Below, in pieces: positions 1 through 9,059 of a stretch of DNA of 64,000 nt (its first letter is position 1; every line of letters starts with the position of its first letter). The stretch covers positions 3,005,501 through 3,069,500 of the forward strand of contig NC_008576.1 in assembly GCF_000014865.1 (NCBI RefSeq), written 5' to 3'. The translations under genes and the position numbers were made by a program. Source of the stretch: Magnetococcus marinus MC-1. GTDB lineage: Bacteria; Pseudomonadota; Magnetococcia; Magnetococcales; Magnetococcaceae. Under the pieces are notes generated by a model. That model saw only the letters and a list, made by a program, of their open reading frames with translations. It was not told where the DNA came from and did not search any database.

Positions 1-926
1 ACGGAGAGAGAAACAATGCCAAAAAAACGCTCCGTGCCACGCCGATCACGGGAGACAATACCGCCCTTTTCCCGATCTTCAGGGCTGTACCAAATGGGGG
101 CATACACTTCAAACTCACGCAGCATGGTTTCGGTGCGGGTTTGCCAATCTTCGCTCCGAAACAGCACAATAAAGTCATCGCCCCCCACGTGACCGACAAA
201 ATCGCGCCGGCTATCCACATGCTGCGTCAGCAGCTCCGCCACCTTACGAATGACCTGATCCCCCATTTCGTAACCATAGGCGTCGTTGAAGGGTTTAAAA
301 TTATCCAGATCAAAATAACAGACAATAAAGGGCTTATGCTCCTCCAAACAGGCATCAATCTCTTCACAAATGGGCACATTGCCTGGCAACAGCGTTAACG
401 GGTTGGCATAGCGTGCATAATTGATCTGTAATTCTGTGATTTTTTTCAACAGGTCTAACAGAAAACCGGCACCCACACACTGCCCACCCTCCGTGATCAC
501 AAAATCATGTTCATCTCGGACCAAAGAGCTATCGGTAATAATCCGGCTGGCCTCCTGCAAAGTAACGCTCTGCTCTAAAATCAGCGGTTCGTCACACATA
601 AGCCGATGGATGGGTTTACGTCCATACAGATCGTGCCCAAACTGGCTTAAAAAGATCGCCATAAAACGGTTGCGATGGACCGCCCCAATGGGGCGGTGTA
701 CATCATCCACAACCGGCACAATACGCAGCAAGGGATCGCGCTGAAACAACTCCGCCACCTCATTGGCCCGTACCTCTGCATGGATCATGGTGGTTGGCCG
801 CATCAGCGACCGGACCGTATCTGTATTGCTAACTGTACGGGCTGGGGGTGGCTTGGCTGGATCGGAGCTGGGCAATCCTCCCCCATCCTCTTGTTTACCC
901 AAATCTACGTCAAGGGCGTTCATCAT
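1..926 (-). CDS. CBS-pair / GGDEF domain protein, C-terminus outside the window
   Basis: Soluble c-di-GMP-type signalling protein read leftwards off the window edge. After a Pro-rich N-terminus of about 40 residues comes a CBS-domain pair (a segment reading RIVPVVDDVHRPIGAVHR is typical), then a GGDEF domain with YFDLDNFKPFNDAYG and the signature VGGDDFIVLF at about 171-188. CBS pairs usually bind adenine nucleotides, so the protein may couple nucleotide status to c-di-GMP. The signature is GGDDF rather than GG(D/E)EF, so cyclase activity is uncertain. The start is the Met-Met pair at 926/923; no good ribosome site is visible. There is no transmembrane segment. The end of the GGDEF domain and anything after it are not seen. 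Confidence 0.85.
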   Translation of the reverse strand, partial: MMNALDVDLGKQEDGGGLPSSDPAKPPPARTVSNTDTVRSLMRPTTMIHAEVRANEVAELFQRDPLLRIVPVVDDVHRPIGAVHRNRFMAIFLSQFGHDLYGRKPIHRLMCDEPLILEQSVTLQEASRIITDSSLVRDEHDFVITEGGQCVGAGFLLDLLKKITELQINYARYANPLTLLPGNVPICEEIDACLEEHKPFIVCYFDLDNFKPFNDAYGYEMGDQVIRKVAELLTQHVDSRRDFVGHVGGDDFIVLFRSEDWQTRTETMLREFEVYAPIWYSPEDREKGGIVSRDRRGTERFFGIVSLS

Positions 927-1200
927 GGTCCGTTTCCACCCACATGGGCACCGGTAACATTGCTTACAAAGGTTGCGCACCCGGCTTGCCTGATAAGAAG
1001 AAATAAAGGCTCATGCCCGCACGCCTGTCTCTCCCAAGCCGCCTCTATATTTCTAGCGCCACCTTTTTTACCAATCCGGCTTGACCCACACGCAACGCTC
1101 TTGCAACATTTATATGACAAACATGCAGATTTCTCCTACAACCTCAGCAATCCCTTTTTTACAGGGGATCGCGCACCCTGCACACCATCATATTATTGTT

Positions 1201-3900
1201 TTATAACGTTGTGTTAATGGCCTGTTGCAAACGCGTATGCCCATTGCGTAGGCGTTGGATCAAAAGCGCGCCATCGGCCATCCCATGCGGGGGTTGGGCA
1301 GACCACCGCAATAACGCATCCCCTAATCTCTCCATCTCCAGCGCACCGACCTGCTGCGCCCCCCCCTGCAAACCACGCAGTAACGGCATCAAGGCGGCAG
1401 GGCTCTCCAGCAAGGTGGGCAGGCGTTGTAGCACTTGATCGGTATCGCGCAACCATAGCTCTAACAAAGCGCGACTGGCCCCTTGAGTCGCTTGCGCTTG
1501 CAAACCCTGCATGGCCTGCTCACTCAAGAGCTGAGAGAGGGGCACCACAGGGGTTGCGGGGGCTGACTGCGGCGGCAACCAACGGGCCAGCGCTTGGTAG
1601 AGTTGCTCCACCGACAGCGGCTTGCTTAAAAAATCGGCCATGCCTGCATCCAAACAGTGCTGCTGTTCGACAAGATCTTGGCTGGCGGTCAAAGCCACCA
1701 CCGCCACCGATTGCCGCCCCTGTTGCTGCTCCCATTGACGCAACTGTCGGCAGGTTTCAATACCATTCATCGTGGGCATATGCAGATCCATAAGCACCAA
1801 ATCAAAGGCTTGCTTCTGTAACCATTGCAAGGCTTCGGCCCCAGAACTGACGATCTGTACCGAAACCCCCATACCACTGAGCATAGCCAGCGCCACCTTT
1901 TGGTTAACCGGGTTATCCTCCACCACCAAAAGCTGACCTCGCAACGGTAGCGGCTGTGCCGGCGCGTCGGGAACGGCCCTTATGCGTTGTTGCAGCAGCC
2001 GAGTTATCTCCCCCAAGCGTACCGGTTTGGGTAGATAATGCACACTCTCACCAAGGTGATGGCGCGCCTCCTGTAAAGAGGTCGCCCACCCCATAAGCGC
2101 TATTTCATAGCGGCTACATACCTGCGGATGCGCCAACAACCAAGAGAGCACGTCAGGACGGGCAGAATCGTTAAGGTTAATCAACACCAGGGGTGGCGGC
2201 TCCTTGCCCAAAGTCAGGATAGCGGATAACCCGTCTAAGCGCTGCGAAGAGAGACCCAAGGCGTGCAACAAGGCTTGCAAGGCGGTTGCGGCGGCCTCAT
2301 GACGCTCTAACAGCCACACCGGTCTGTTTGGATCGGCCAGCCCACTCTCCATATAGGGCTCTAAAATCGGCGCCGCCGCGGCCAGCATGGGCACGCTAAA
2401 AAAGAAATGCGCCCCTTGCCCCAGGTCGCTCTCAACACCAATCTGCCCACCCTGTAACTCGATAAGCTGGCGTGAAATGGCCAACCCTAAGCCGCTGCCA
2501 CCAAAGCGCCGGGTGGTGGAGCCGTCTGCTTGGGTAAAGACCTGGAATAATTTTTTTTGGGTGTCGGCATCAATACCCACTCCGGTATCCTTAACCGAAA
2601 AGTGCAGCACCCCCGCCGTACCTTGCCCCGCTTGCCAACCCAACGCCACCACCACCTCACCCTGCTGGGTAAATTTGATGGCATTACCGATCAGATTGGT
2701 CAACACCTGCCGAAAACGCAGCGGATCCCCCACCACCTGTCCAGGCAAAACCTGCCATTGGGCCTCTGTAACCAACGCAACCCCTTTATCCTGAGCACGC
2801 GGAGCCAGCAGGGCCACCACCTCTTCCATCTCCATTAAGGGTTGAAAAGGGATTGACTCCAGCACCAAATGCCCAGCTTCGACTTTTGAAAAATCCAGAA
2901 TATCATTAATAATCGCCAGCAACGCCTCAGCAGAGTGTTTGGCGATCTCCACATACTCCTGCTGTTGGGGTGAGAGGGTTTTCTCATCCAGCAACTCCAG
3001 CATGCCCACCACCCCATTCATGGGGGTGCTAATCTCATGACTCATGGTTGCTAAAAACTCTGACTTTAACCGAACCGACTCCAAAGCCTGATCTCTGGCC
3101 GTGGCCAACTCACCGTTAAGCACCGTCAGTTCGGTGGTGCGCAGAGCAACCTGCGCCTCTAACGAATCCCGATGCTGGCGCAGGGCATCATCCTGCCGAC
3201 CGATTTCGTCCAGCATGCCATTAAAGCCTTCCACCAGCAGTTGCAGTTCGTCACGGGTGTGAATTTGTGGCGCACGAGCCGCATAGTCTTGCTCTCTGCT
3301 TACCTGTTGTGCCACCGCCGCCAAGGCTTGAATGGGGGTGGTGATAAAACGGTGCATCCGTTGGGCGATCACGTAAGCCGCCGATACCGCCAACAACAGA
3401 AACAGCAGCGTCAGATAGAGATCTTGCCACAACATGGACCAATAGTGTTTAAGGTCGACTCTAAGATAAAAAAGCCCCACCCGCTCACCTTGCAGGGTAA
3501 CGGGCACCGCCAAATCCAACAGGCGTTTACCAAAACGATAGCCCGACATGGGCAAGGAGCCCGGCGTCGGTGGAACAACACGGCTTAGATTGGCACGCAC
3601 ATAACGGCTAAACACCTCCCCCCGCAGGTCATACAACCAAGCGCTATGGACCTGCCCATCGGCCTTTAGCGCCGACAGCAGATCTGTGGCACTAGGGGCG
3701 TCATTAAAAACCAGTGCCGCTTGTAGGCTTTGCGCCATCAATTGAGCTTGAATGCGATATTGGGTCTCCAACGCTCCGCGCCGCCCCCAATAATCGCGCG
3801 CCATATAGGCGCTGGCCGAAAACAGCAACGCCACAAGGGTCGCCCCCACTGCCATCAAGGTCAGTTTTTGATGGATGGAGAGTCGCTGTACAAACGCCAT
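1201..3900 (-). CDS. Hybrid sensor histidine kinase with C-terminal receiver and Hpt-like domain
   Basis: Inner-membrane kinase of 899 residues. Order: TM helix (about 15-35), periplasmic sensor of about 115 residues, second TM (about 160-180), HAMP, coiled coil, HisKA with H288 in SHEISTPMN, HATPase_c (GDPLRFRQVLTNLIGNAIKF, DTGVGI, GSGLGLAI), a receiver-like segment with no clear acceptor Asp (about 527-640), a canonical receiver with D705 (LVLMDLHMP), and an Hpt-like helical region where LLRGLQGGAQQVGA has Arg (842) at the phospho-accepting His position. It is the last gene of a TonB receptor - YfiR - kinase operon. ATG at 3900 is chosen over TTG at 3915, which overlaps the upstream stop, because GAGGGGG lies just upstream of the ATG. 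Confidence 0.9.
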   Translation of the reverse strand: MAFVQRLSIHQKLTLMAVGATLVALLFSASAYMARDYWGRRGALETQYRIQAQLMAQSLQAALVFNDAPSATDLLSALKADGQVHSAWLYDLRGEVFSRYVRANLSRVVPPTPGSLPMSGYRFGKRLLDLAVPVTLQGERVGLFYLRVDLKHYWSMLWQDLYLTLLFLLLAVSAAYVIAQRMHRFITTPIQALAAVAQQVSREQDYAARAPQIHTRDELQLLVEGFNGMLDEIGRQDDALRQHRDSLEAQVALRTTELTVLNGELATARDQALESVRLKSEFLATMSHEISTPMNGVVGMLELLDEKTLSPQQQEYVEIAKHSAEALLAIINDILDFSKVEAGHLVLESIPFQPLMEMEEVVALLAPRAQDKGVALVTEAQWQVLPGQVVGDPLRFRQVLTNLIGNAIKFTQQGEVVVALGWQAGQGTAGVLHFSVKDTGVGIDADTQKKLFQVFTQADGSTTRRFGGSGLGLAISRQLIELQGGQIGVESDLGQGAHFFFSVPMLAAAAPILEPYMESGLADPNRPVWLLERHEAAATALQALLHALGLSSQRLDGLSAILTLGKEPPPLVLINLNDSARPDVLSWLLAHPQVCSRYEIALMGWATSLQEARHHLGESVHYLPKPVRLGEITRLLQQRIRAVPDAPAQPLPLRGQLLVVEDNPVNQKVALAMLSGMGVSVQIVSSGAEALQWLQKQAFDLVLMDLHMPTMNGIETCRQLRQWEQQQGRQSVAVVALTASQDLVEQQHCLDAGMADFLSKPLSVEQLYQALARWLPPQSAPATPVVPLSQLLSEQAMQGLQAQATQGASRALLELWLRDTDQVLQRLPTLLESPAALMPLLRGLQGGAQQVGALEMERLGDALLRWSAQPPHGMADGALLIQRLRNGHTRLQQAINTTL

Positions 3901-3911
3901 GGATCGCCCCC

Positions 3912-4424
3912 TCAAGGTACAATCTCCAGCGCCAACTGCATAAGCTTGGCGGCAAACTGCACCGACATGGCCTCAGCATGACCCTGATGAATCCGGAATT
4001 TTAAACGGTTTTGTTGCTCGACCAGCTGCACAATCCCCCCCAAAGCCAGAAAATCGGGGTGGTCCGAGACCGTCACCAACCCCTTATGATTAAGCGCTTG
4101 CAACGTCGTCGCGTCCCCCTGCCAGCCCTCGCCCAGATAGAGCAGTTGGCACACTTTACTACTGGCTTGCTCGCCCACCACCGTCACCCCACGCCCCGCC
4201 ACCCGCTTACCGGTGAGCATCTTGGCCATCACCCCTTGCAAGGGGGCATCCCCCCACACACACAGGTGTAGGGCGCCTTGCTGCTCGCTTGGCCAATAGA
4301 CAAATTTAGAGATGTTGTAAAGGTAAGCACCTTTTAGGGATAACGCACGCAGATCCTCAGCCCATGCAAAACACGGCACGCCTAGCAGCAGCAAGATGAT
4401 GCCTATGTGCAGACGCCGGAGCAT
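3912..4424 (-). CDS. YfiR-like (DUF4154) periplasmic protein
   Basis: Predicted secreted protein of 170 residues. The N-terminus (MLRRLHIGIILLLLGVPCFA, then WAED) is a clear signal peptide, and the rest matches the YfiR/DUF4154 pattern: LKGAYLYNISKFVYWP near the mature N-terminus, a central LHLCVWG strand, and a C-terminal LKFRIHQGHAEAMSVQFAAKLMQLA. YfiR in Pseudomonas represses a membrane diguanylate cyclase from the periplasm; relatives often sit beside TonB receptors and membrane kinases, as here. The likely partner is the kinase just downstream (inference). Its ATG overlaps the TonB receptor stop as TGATG, implying translational coupling. A TTG at 4436 is possible but less likely. Confidence 0.85.
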   Translation of the reverse strand: MLRRLHIGIILLLLGVPCFAWAEDLRALSLKGAYLYNISKFVYWPSEQQGALHLCVWGDAPLQGVMAKMLTGKRVAGRGVTVVGEQASSKVCQLLYLGEGWQGDATTLQALNHKGLVTVSDHPDFLALGGIVQLVEQQNRLKFRIHQGHAEAMSVQFAAKLMQLALEIVP

Positions 4425-6448
4425 CAAAAGGCCCAATTCATACGTAAAAAGAGCGCGCGCGATACCTCACTGGAACGGGTTTTATAGAGATCAGAGGTCA
4501 CAAATTCACGACTATGGGCATCCAACAGATTTTGCCCTACCAGCTCCAGCTGCACCTGTTTGGTCAAGGCGCGGGCCAGACGTAGATCCATGGTCGCGTA
4601 GGCATCTACCCCCTTATGGGCCATAGACGAGACATAACGAAAAGTGGGGTCCACCTGCCACACCCCATCGGGGGACCAGTTAAGCCGTAAATGTAGTTGG
4701 TGGCTGGGCTGCAACTGTTCTTGGCTCAACGCCTGAGTGGTATCCTGACTGGTGGGCTCATTGTGCAGCCACAGTTTGGTTAAGGTGTAGGCCAGATGGC
4801 TCTGCAACTGGGCCGTGGGCTGCCAGGAGAGGGCCAACTCCAGCCCAGCCCCTTCCCCTTTTAACAAGTTGGCCACATAACGCCGCGTAGGATCGGCAGG
4901 ATCGCTTTCTATAGAACGCAAATCTTTAAATTGGTTGATATAAACCGCGCCATCCCACATCCAACGTGGATTGGGTTGATAGCGCATACCCAACTCAAAG
5001 GCTGTCAGCTTTTCCGAGGTATAGGCATTATCCCCATAGAGCGAAACATAGGCCGCCCCGGTACCCGCTAGGCGTATGGCACCATCCCGCTCCATCCGCG
5101 CGGGGGTGCGCACCGCGCGGGAGATGGCCGCCCAATAACTGCTCTGCCGATCAGGGGTGTAGAGCAAGCGCACGTTGGGTTGCAGATTATGCCCACTGGC
5201 TTGGTGATACTCCCATTTACTGCCCCAAATTAGTTTCCAACGCCCGGGTTGCAGCTCAATGGCATCTCGCACATAAGCATTCACCAAAAAGCTCACATCA
5301 TTGAGGGGCGTTAAGCTAATGGTATCTGAGCCACGCAGATTATCCAGCAGCATCCGCCCCCCGCCACCCACTGTCCAGGCGTGGTTGTTACCCCCTGGAA
5401 AACGGTATTGCAGATCACCATCTAGAATGGTGCTATGGATCTCAATGGCGCTCTCCTGCAAAGCGGTATGTTCAAAATTAAATTGTCCATTCCACTGTCG
5501 CCCCGCCTGCTCAACCCCACGATAGTGACTGACCAAATAGAGGTTGCTGCGGCGGCTATCTTCATACAGATCGCGGCTTAGACCTACCGCAGCATTATCA
5601 GGCACTTGAACCGTCTGCCCACTGCGCACATGGGTTACTCCCCCTTGCAGCATCCATCCAGCCCCGCGCTCCAACGCGCGATCTAGGCGAAAATTAAGCT
5701 GGGCATCCTGCCAATCATCATGGGCACCCTGAGGATCATAGCCATGTTCATAACGGTTGAGTTTGCCAGTTACGCGATAATCGCTGCCATCCTCCAGGGT
5801 GGCCCCATGGGTATAGCTTAGATGGCCCTGGTGCTGATTGCCCCCACCCACGGAGAGCTGATTGCCCCGGCTCTCTTTGGCGTGGCGGGTAAGGATATTG
5901 ATGACACCATTGACGGCATTGGCCCCCCACAATGCGCCACCGGGGCCACGCACCACCTCAATCCGCTCAATATCGTTTAGGGATATGCTCTGAAGATCCC
6001 AGCGCACCCCTGAATAAAGCGGGTTATAGAGAGAGCGGCCATCCATTAACACCAGCAATTTATTGGAAAACTGACCATTAAAGCCGCGGGCTGAAACCGC
6101 CCATTTACTGGCATCCACGCGGGCCACCTGAAGGCCCGGCACCATTCGCAACAGCTCTGGGATATGCTCTGCACCGCTGCGTTGAATCGCCTCACGGGAG
6201 ATCACAAAAATTGCGGCGGCACTCTCAGCCAAGCGTTCATCGCGACGGGAAGCCGAACTCACCACCAGATCCATGCTCATCAACTCTTCCAAAGAGAGAT
6301 CCCCAAAACCGCTCTCTCCTTGAAGGTTCTGCGCCCCTAAAGCGCCCCCCATAGGCAGACATAGCACCCCCCCCAGCAGCAGCATCCTACCTGCTCTTGG
6401 CCAATGCAATCCAACCATACTTGCCCGTATTTTTGTGTCATTCTTCAA
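4424..6448 (-). CDS. TonB-dependent outer-membrane receptor
   Basis: Outer-membrane receptor of about 674 residues. A signal sequence (LLLGGVLCLPMGGALGA) is followed by a short extension with DLSLEELMSMDLVVSSASRR, which is characteristic of this receptor subgroup. The plug follows (IFVISREAIQRSGAEHIPELL, IERIEVVRGPGGALWGANAV, NGVINILT), then a 22-strand-type barrel ending in Phe (ALFLRMNWAF). The ligand is unknown; relatives are annotated as siderophore, vitamin B12 or Cu receptors without firm evidence. The predicted start is TTG at 6448 behind an AGGGTGA ribosome site; ATG at 6418 is an alternative. First gene of the receptor-YfiR-kinase operon. An insertion sequence ends 123 bases upstream. 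Confidence 0.9.
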   Translation of the reverse strand: MKNDTKIRASMVGLHWPRAGRMLLLGGVLCLPMGGALGAQNLQGESGFGDLSLEELMSMDLVVSSASRRDERLAESAAAIFVISREAIQRSGAEHIPELLRMVPGLQVARVDASKWAVSARGFNGQFSNKLLVLMDGRSLYNPLYSGVRWDLQSISLNDIERIEVVRGPGGALWGANAVNGVINILTRHAKESRGNQLSVGGGNQHQGHLSYTHGATLEDGSDYRVTGKLNRYEHGYDPQGAHDDWQDAQLNFRLDRALERGAGWMLQGGVTHVRSGQTVQVPDNAAVGLSRDLYEDSRRSNLYLVSHYRGVEQAGRQWNGQFNFEHTALQESAIEIHSTILDGDLQYRFPGGNNHAWTVGGGGRMLLDNLRGSDTISLTPLNDVSFLVNAYVRDAIELQPGRWKLIWGSKWEYHQASGHNLQPNVRLLYTPDRQSSYWAAISRAVRTPARMERDGAIRLAGTGAAYVSLYGDNAYTSEKLTAFELGMRYQPNPRWMWDGAVYINQFKDLRSIESDPADPTRRYVANLLKGEGAGLELALSWQPTAQLQSHLAYTLTKLWLHNEPTSQDTTQALSQEQLQPSHQLHLRLNWSPDGVWQVDPTFRYVSSMAHKGVDAYATMDLRLARALTKQVQLELVGQNLLDAHSREFVTSDLYKTRSSEVSRALFLRMNWAF

Positions 6449-6563
6449 AACATCACCCTAAAGATTCTGTTCGACTAAGCACACATCCCCATTGAGCAAC
6501 GCTTTTATGTTCGAATAAAAAACGCTTACCCGAAAAAATGCCATCGTCACATGGTACAACAGC

Positions 6564-6570
6564 CACTTTT
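6564..6570. repeat. Target-site duplication, left copy
   Basis: CACTTTT directly abuts the left inverted repeat and is repeated at 8168-8174 directly after the right one. A 7-bp direct repeat in this position is the expected footprint of transposition. Confidence 0.9.
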
Positions 6571-6590
6571 CTCAAGTTTCGCAGTTCGTT
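6571..6590 (+). repeat. Left terminal inverted repeat of the IS
   Basis: CTCAAGTTTCGCAGTTCGTT, an exact inverted copy of 8148-8167. It contains the transposase stop codon. Confidence 0.95.
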
Positions 6591-8035
6591 TCGGCCAGAA
6601 TTTGACGTTGTGAACCAAGGGGATCGAGCATCAATGCCTTGCTGAGCCAAGCCTCGACCTCCTGTTCAAAGAGTTCAATTACCTCGTTTTTTTGGTGATT
6701 TTCAAGAATGGATGTTCGGCCAAGGGCATCATTGAAGATGGCGCGGAAGGTATGCCAGAGCTTTCGGGCATAGGTCAAAGCGGCCAGATTGTGGGCGAGT
6801 TGATCCCGCTGGCTGCCTTTGATCGCCACCATGCTGGAGAGAACAGCATGGCGCATGGCAGCTAGGTGTAGGCAGGCGATGACTGCTTCGAAGGATCGGA
6901 CGGATTCATTAAGGAAACCAAGGTGCTGTTTGGATTCCTTGTAGAAAACTTCGATTCCCCAGCGGTTGGCGTAGTGCTCGATCATATTTGACAGCCCCAT
7001 TGACCGGTCTGTGGTCAGAAAGACGGCCCACTCCTTCGAGCCGGTTTTCGGATCGATCAGCCGGACGAAGAACAGACGTATAAGGCCGATTTCGGGGTGC
7101 TCTGCATCTAGGAAGGTTCCTTTGAAGCGCTTGGACCCCTTAGCTTTCCTGATCTTGCCCTTGGCAAACCGGGTGTAAAGTTCGGCACTGGTCAGTCTCT
7201 CGCCCTGGAATAGGAACTTGGTGTTGTTGCGCTTCCATCGGATCAGGGGGACCACGCCCAGATCCAGGATTTTCTTGACGAACTTAACCGATGAGTACCA
7301 AGCATCGGCGAGAAAATACTGGGCCGGAATCCCAGCTTGAATGGCTCTGGCAACCATGTCGACAGTCTGATCAAGCTTAGACATCTTGGCCGCCTCACGG
7401 TAACGCCGTCCAAGATGTGAGCGACAATCGAACCGGTAACTGAGGATGTGGAGCAGATTGCTGATCAGAGGCCGCTTTGAAAAACGCAAAGCGGCATCCA
7501 GTGGCAAGGTTCCCTGCTTGTTAACCCAGACCAAGTGGGCTGCTTCAAAACCTGCAACTGAGCGGCCGGTATTGTGGTCATGATGCCAGCAAACACCTTC
7601 AATACGATCACCACGCTTCTCTTTGACGGTGGTATCGGCAACAAGGTAGCCGGGGCCGAGATCCAGCGTTCGCCACTGGGGTAGTAACTTTTTGATTAGC
7701 GCCCAATGCGCATTCCGCCATGGAAATTGGCGTTGGAGCAACCGGTAGAAGGTATCCTTGCCTACCGCGAAGACCGACAGAAAGTGGTCGCGGCAAAAAA
7801 GGTGAATGGATGGCACCTTCAACAGAGGATGCAGGATCAGTAACATGATCAGCGTCGGAAGATCCTTCCCCGTTCGTTTGCTCCATCCGCGCCGATTGAA
7901 TATCGCCTGGAAGCCAATTTCCTGGAGAAAATCGACGATAGCGTTATCTACGCCGAATACTCCAAAGGATTGGGTTTTGATCTCGTCAATCATGGGGGTA
8001 GGCACAGTAGCCTGTTCCCTGTTATGCTGATTCAT
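6572..8035 (-). CDS. IS4-family DDE transposase
   Basis: Transposase of 487 residues for cut-and-paste movement of the surrounding element. The DDE residues are visible as D in VADTTVKEKRG, D in FLADAWYSS, and E in YANRWGIEVFYKESKQHLG. The last segment fits the IS4 signature Y-x2-R-x3-E-x6-K exactly. The N-terminal third (DNAIVDFLQEIGFQAIF, RLLQRQFPWRNAHW) is the probable DNA-binding region. The start ATG at 8035 has GAGG about eight bases upstream; a second Met at 7993 is possible. The last codons and stop (AACTGCGAAACTTGA) are formed by the left terminal repeat. No frameshift or truncation is seen. Confidence 0.93.
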   Translation of the reverse strand: MNQHNREQATVPTPMIDEIKTQSFGVFGVDNAIVDFLQEIGFQAIFNRRGWSKRTGKDLPTLIMLLILHPLLKVPSIHLFCRDHFLSVFAVGKDTFYRLLQRQFPWRNAHWALIKKLLPQWRTLDLGPGYLVADTTVKEKRGDRIEGVCWHHDHNTGRSVAGFEAAHLVWVNKQGTLPLDAALRFSKRPLISNLLHILSYRFDCRSHLGRRYREAAKMSKLDQTVDMVARAIQAGIPAQYFLADAWYSSVKFVKKILDLGVVPLIRWKRNNTKFLFQGERLTSAELYTRFAKGKIRKAKGSKRFKGTFLDAEHPEIGLIRLFFVRLIDPKTGSKEWAVFLTTDRSMGLSNMIEHYANRWGIEVFYKESKQHLGFLNESVRSFEAVIACLHLAAMRHAVLSSMVAIKGSQRDQLAHNLAALTYARKLWHTFRAIFNDALGRTSILENHQKNEVIELFEQEVEAWLSKALMLDPLGSQRQILAETNCET

Positions 8036-8147
8036 GAAGCTGGCCTCGTCCCTGAGCTATCTGACTGATTCGACACCAGAATTATAGCATACACGAGGCA
8101 GCTTTGCCCTTGACTTGGTTGGCAAATATCAGTCCAATTGATCGGTC

Positions 8148-8167
8148 AACGAACTGCGAAACTTGAG
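8148..8167 (-). repeat. Right terminal inverted repeat of the IS
   Basis: The + strand reads AACGAACTGCGAAACTTGAG, the exact reverse complement of 6571-6590. Confidence 0.95.
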
Positions 8168-8174
8168 CACTTTT
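8168..8174. repeat. Target-site duplication, right copy
   Basis: CACTTTT, identical to 6564-6570 and directly abutting the right inverted repeat. Confidence 0.9.
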
Positions 8175-8424
8175 ATACTGCATCCAAGAAAAACCGATCT
8201 CCCATAAGCTGCCCGACACGGCGTGGTTCCACCAGGCGCACCTTAACCAAATAAAGATCACTTTTATATGGACTTAGGTACTTGCGCGTGCTTACAGCCA
8301 CCTTAACAGAGACCATTAAAAGCCTTTGCGACAGGCAAGCTGTTGAAACCATCGGCACAGATCGCTAACATGGGGTTTGGATGTGTTAGCAACGCACCAC
8401 CACTGATCCACCAAAAGGTATGGT

Positions 8425-9021
8425 ATGTCCAACACCGAAAACCGCTCTAATGATAATGAGGCCGTCTTTCAGATCAACATCGCCTACAGTGCGGAGGAGG
8501 ATCGCCTCTTGCTGCGTCTGAACGATGCCCATAGCCATGAATACCGCTTTTGGATAACCCGTCATTTAATCATACGGGTCTGGCCAGCGCTGCTTAAATT
8601 TTTACGCCAATTTTCCACCGGCACCGCCACCGCCCTCACCCCCGAGGCCGAAGAGATGATGTTGGATTTTGCCCAACAAAGTGCCAATGAAAAGGTGGAC
8701 TTTGAGCGTCAATATCGCGCAGACGCCAGCACCCTGCCCCTAGGGGATGCCCCCATTTTGGTCCACACCATCACCTTTACCCCCAAAGAAAAGCTGTTGG
8801 AGCTCTCTTTGCGCCCCAAAGTGGGGCTGGGTATGACCGTAAATATGGATGTAACCCTACTCCATGCGGTGTGCAAGTTGATCTTAACCCGCGTCAATCA
8901 AGTGGATTGGGGGGTAACCTTCTCCCTCAAGGATGAACCTTACCAACCCCAGCCGGACTCCCCGCCCCGCTCCACCCCGCCCTCCTTACCACCCGCGCCG
9001 GGCAGCGGGCAGCTACACTAA
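8425..9021 (+). CDS. Conserved-looking hypothetical protein
   Basis: I do not recognise this 198-residue soluble protein. It has two similar halves: FQINIAYSAEEDRLLLRL near the N-terminus and ILVHTITFTPKEKLLELSLRP after residue 105. Each is followed by a helical segment (ITRHLIIRVWPALLKFLRQF and MDVTLLHAVCKLILTRV), suggesting a duplicated strand-helix unit. The last 25 residues are Pro/Ser-rich and probably disordered. There is no signal peptide, TM segment or catalytic motif. AAAGGT precedes the ATG, supporting this start. It stands alone on the plus strand and converges with cobU. Confidence 0.8.
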   Translation: MSNTENRSNDNEAVFQINIAYSAEEDRLLLRLNDAHSHEYRFWITRHLIIRVWPALLKFLRQFSTGTATALTPEAEEMMLDFAQQSANEKVDFERQYRADASTLPLGDAPILVHTITFTPKEKLLELSLRPKVGLGMTVNMDVTLLHAVCKLILTRVNQVDWGVTFSLKDEPYQPQPDSPPRSTPPSLPPAPGSGQLH

Positions 9022-9059
9022 ATCGGTGCCGAGCGGGTCGTTATGCGTCCTGTCTATAT

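Larger units (their letters stand above)
6571..8167 (-). mobile_element. Complete IS4-type insertion sequence, 1597 bp
   Basis: The element has one transposase gene, perfect 20-bp terminal inverted repeats (6571-6590 and 8148-8167) and a 7-bp direct repeat CACTTTT immediately outside both ends. The intact ORF, perfect ends and identical target duplication indicate a recent, potentially active insertion. The transposase stop codon lies inside the left inverted repeat. Family assignment rests on the transposase YREK signature; I cannot name the exact IS. Confidence 0.93.

Noticed and set aside
1140-1200. Short hairpin downstream of the hybrid kinase gene
   Set aside because: Only about five base pairs with no proper T-tract in the minus-strand direction.
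675-1217. 180-codon plus-strand ORF overlapping the CBS/GGDEF gene
   Set aside because: Antisense shadow of a clear gene over half of its length; the rest has no protein character.
8173-8358. 61-codon minus-strand ORF (GTG start) next to the IS
   Set aside because: No ribosome site, no recognisable domain, an in-frame stop lies just upstream, and the IS insertion does not disrupt it; it could be chance.
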